A stretch of 17,113 nt of DNA, taken from NCBI GenBank assembly GCA_039024295.1, contig JBCDIQ010000082.1, positions 1 to 17,113 on the forward strand, given 5' to 3'. This DNA comes from JBCDIQ01 sp039024295 (GTDB taxonomy: Bacteria; Bacteroidota; Bacteroidia; J057). The notes under the pieces were generated by a model. The model worked only from the letters and a program-made list of their open reading frames with translations, was not told the DNA's origin and did not search any database. How positions within the stretch are numbered: the stretch's first letter is position 1; each line of letters begins with the position of its first letter. The translations under genes were made by a program, and so were the position numbers. Of this stretch, positions 15,795 to 17,113 are shown piece after piece.

Positions 15795-16354
15795 TATTCT
15801 GAAAATCTTTGAATGGGAATTTCGAATCGCCCCATACTCACATTGACCTGCGTTTGGAAGTCACGGGTGCTCACCAACTTTCCTTCAAAGGTACCGGTCA
15901 TCACATCATCCCCTTTTCCTGTGAGGATCATTTCAATCTCACTGCTGATAAAGGTTTCTGCGATTCCTCCTGTGCCGACTGGAATGTAGGAGATCAAAGG
16001 TTGTGGCTTGTTGGGAAAGGTATCTGGAAACATGATGCTGACCGGTACATTCAATGTGTCCAACTCAATGTCCGTGATATTGATCTCCCAACGGGATAAA
16101 TCATCCTCTGATAGTTGGCGAATAATTTTTATGAATGATCCAGCCGTATCCTGTACAAATGCGGAATGAAACCTCTCCTGGCCTGCAGCTCTCCAATCTG
16201 TTCTAAAAACAGCCCCATCAACTGTTCCTTCTATAAAGCCTGGGGCCAGCCCTTCTCCATCATCAGTTCCACAGCCTTGCCAATATATGCAAGTAGTTCC
16301 AACAAGAACTAGCAGGAAAAAAATATACGAATGTCTGGTAGCCGTTGGTGACAT
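15794..16354 (-). CDS. Probable surface or periplasmic lipoprotein, unknown function
   Basis: A 186-aa protein with a hydrophobic export signal (about 10-25) followed by Cys at 22 and 28. Neither fits a textbook lipobox, but C28 is followed by G-T-D-D-G-E, an acidic run like those after the lipidated Cys in surface-exposed Bacteroidota lipoproteins, so lipidation is likely though not certain. The mature part is a beta-rich domain beginning F-I-E-G-T-V-D-G and closing with alternating hydrophobic residues (M-G-R-F-E-I-P-I), similar to many small Bacteroidota lipoproteins of unknown role. It ends in a TAATG overlap with the membrane protein gene, suggesting the two work together. A weak promoter-like box lies just upstream. 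Confidence 0.75.
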   Translation of the reverse strand: MSPTATRHSYIFFLLVLVGTTCIYWQGCGTDDGEGLAPGFIEGTVDGAVFRTDWRAAGQERFHSAFVQDTAGSFIKIIRQLSEDDLSRWEINITDIELDTLNVPVSIMFPDTFPNKPQPLISYIPVGTGGIAETFISSEIEMILTGKGDDVMTGTFEGKLVSTRDFQTQVNVSMGRFEIPIQRFSE

Positions 16355-16375
16355 ATTCTCTTAATCTATTAGCCT

Positions 16376-16383
16376 CAAATATG
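16376..16383 (-). promoter_or_regulatory. Possible -7 box for the lipoprotein/membrane-protein pair
   Basis: Read on the - strand this is CATATTTG, one mismatch from TAnnTTTG, about 21 nt before the lipoprotein ATG. A clear -33 TTG is not at the expected distance. The 128-bp gap 16355-16482 otherwise holds no gene and no strong terminator for the gene upstream, so readthrough is also possible. Confidence 0.3.
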
Positions 16384-16482
16384 GAAGTTTTTCCCTTAAC
16401 ATTTTGGTGTACTCCTTATTCTTTCCAACAAGGAAACCTATGTTCCCTCAGCAAAGTTTACAACCCCCTTGTTAGCAGGGCA

Positions 16483-17113
16483 TTACAGAGAAGACAATAC
16501 CACAATGGATTCCAAGGTCATATCCTGGGGCAAACTACTTGGGTCCAGCCTCGCAAAGCCCAGGCCTTCTTCGGTCACTTCTACCTCAATTTGCAAGGGG
16601 AAGTTATAATGCAGATAGCTATCGAGTACGGAGATGTCCACCACTCCATAGTCTGGATTATAAATGGCAGAAATGGAAGAATCTGCTACCTGCAATTGCT
16701 GCCTGAACTTCTGATAACTTTGTCCTACATATACGCCATCAGCGGTTTTCATAGCCGCAGACCTTACCTGGATTCGGTTGACTGGTGTTGTGGGTAACCT
16801 GCCGCCAGGGTCGCCAGCATCTACATACTCCCCCTCCACAAGCACTTCTCCACCATCAACCGCGGTATAAATACGACCTCTCCACTCAAATCCCTCTGCC
16901 TCAAATAAGGTATCTGATTTGAATTCCATCCCTTTCACTTCCTCTCCAGGCATGGGCCCCCCAATGTAGGTTGAAGTCACCCCAACTTCACAAATCATGT
17001 TGGGTTGCTGTAAGCATTTTGCATCTTCCTCGTTCAATACCATCCCCTCGGCACCTGATGTATCCTCCATGGGTTCGTCTGGCAGTTGTTCCTCTTTGGG
17101 GGCTTTTTCTTCC
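16483..17113 (-). CDS. Acidic beta-rich hypothetical protein (5' end outside window)
   Basis: The frame is open to the right edge of the window, so the true start lies outside. An ATG at 17070 is probably internal: the 14 codons before it continue the same Glu/Pro/Lys-rich composition (P-K-E-E-Q-L-P-D-E-P). Such acidic, Pro-rich stretches often link a lipidated Cys to a folded domain in Bacteroidota, so it may be a lipoprotein, but no signal is in view. The visible domain has two Cys near the start (C19 and C27 from that ATG), G-G-P-M-P-G-E-E and a pattern of beta strands ending in V-V-L-S-S-L. I do not recognise a family. It lies 128 bp upstream of, and points the same way as, the lipoprotein gene. 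Confidence 0.7.
   Translation of the reverse strand, partial: EEKAPKEEQLPDEPMEDTSGAEGMVLNEEDAKCLQQPNMICEVGVTSTYIGGPMPGEEVKGMEFKSDTLFEAEGFEWRGRIYTAVDGGEVLVEGEYVDAGDPGGRLPTTPVNRIQVRSAAMKTADGVYVGQSYQKFRQQLQVADSSISAIYNPDYGVVDISVLDSYLHYNFPLQIEVEVTEEGLGFARLDPSSLPQDMTLESIVVLSSL

Noticed and set aside
16345..16797. 150-codon open frame on the + strand
   Set aside because: It lies antisense to the acidic hypothetical gene over most of its length, has no family pattern, and the - strand frame continues with sensible composition through the window edge.

Overview
The window looks like a chromosomal segment of a member of the Bacteroidota, perhaps a Saprospiria/Lewinella-like lineage (the class is a guess). 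The support is a secreted protein with a type IX secretion (T9SS) type A C-terminal sorting domain and SprB-type repeats, nearly no Shine-Dalgarno sequences before starts, a perfect TAnnTTTG promoter box before uvrA, and lipoprotein-like hypotheticals. No rRNA, tRNA, CRISPR array, insertion sequence or phage gene was seen.

Layout. (1) 2-3691, + strand: the 3' part of a very large T9SS cargo protein with duplicated beta-sandwich modules, two SprB repeats, a glycoside-hydrolase-like barrel whose second catalytic carboxylate seems lost, and a sorting domain. A strong intrinsic terminator (3726-3750) closes it. (2) 3751-4002: a long non-coding leader. (3) 4003-9346, + strand: six tightly packed genes, ubiA-type phosphoribosyltransferase, DprE1-like oxidase, DprE2-like reductase, WcaF-like acetyltransferase, WcaI-like glycosyltransferase and VanZ-like membrane protein. 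The first three match three of the four steps that make polyprenyl-phospho-D-arabinofuranose, the lipid-linked arabinose donor best known from mycobacteria. The next two are typical exopolysaccharide or O-antigen functions. (4) uvrA (9469-12276), with its own promoter and probably a TTG start. (5) An orphan, soluble, multi-PAS sensor histidine kinase (12377-14878), preceded by a hairpin that covers its ribosome-binding region. (6) 14826-17113, - strand: an uncharacterised membrane protein, a probable lipoprotein coupled to it by a TAATG stop/start overlap, and the 3' part of another acidic secreted-like protein. The kinase and the first - strand gene converge and overlap by 53 bp.

How it fits together: region 3 most plausibly makes a D-arabinose-containing surface glycan or glycolipid. 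The expected phosphatase and an arabinofuranosyltransferase are absent from the window. No gene here looks like an unmistakably new defence or mobile system. The most unusual points are the mycobacterial-type arabinose-donor cassette fused to WcaF/WcaI genes, the degenerate glycosidase in a T9SS protein, and the uncharacterised - strand group.
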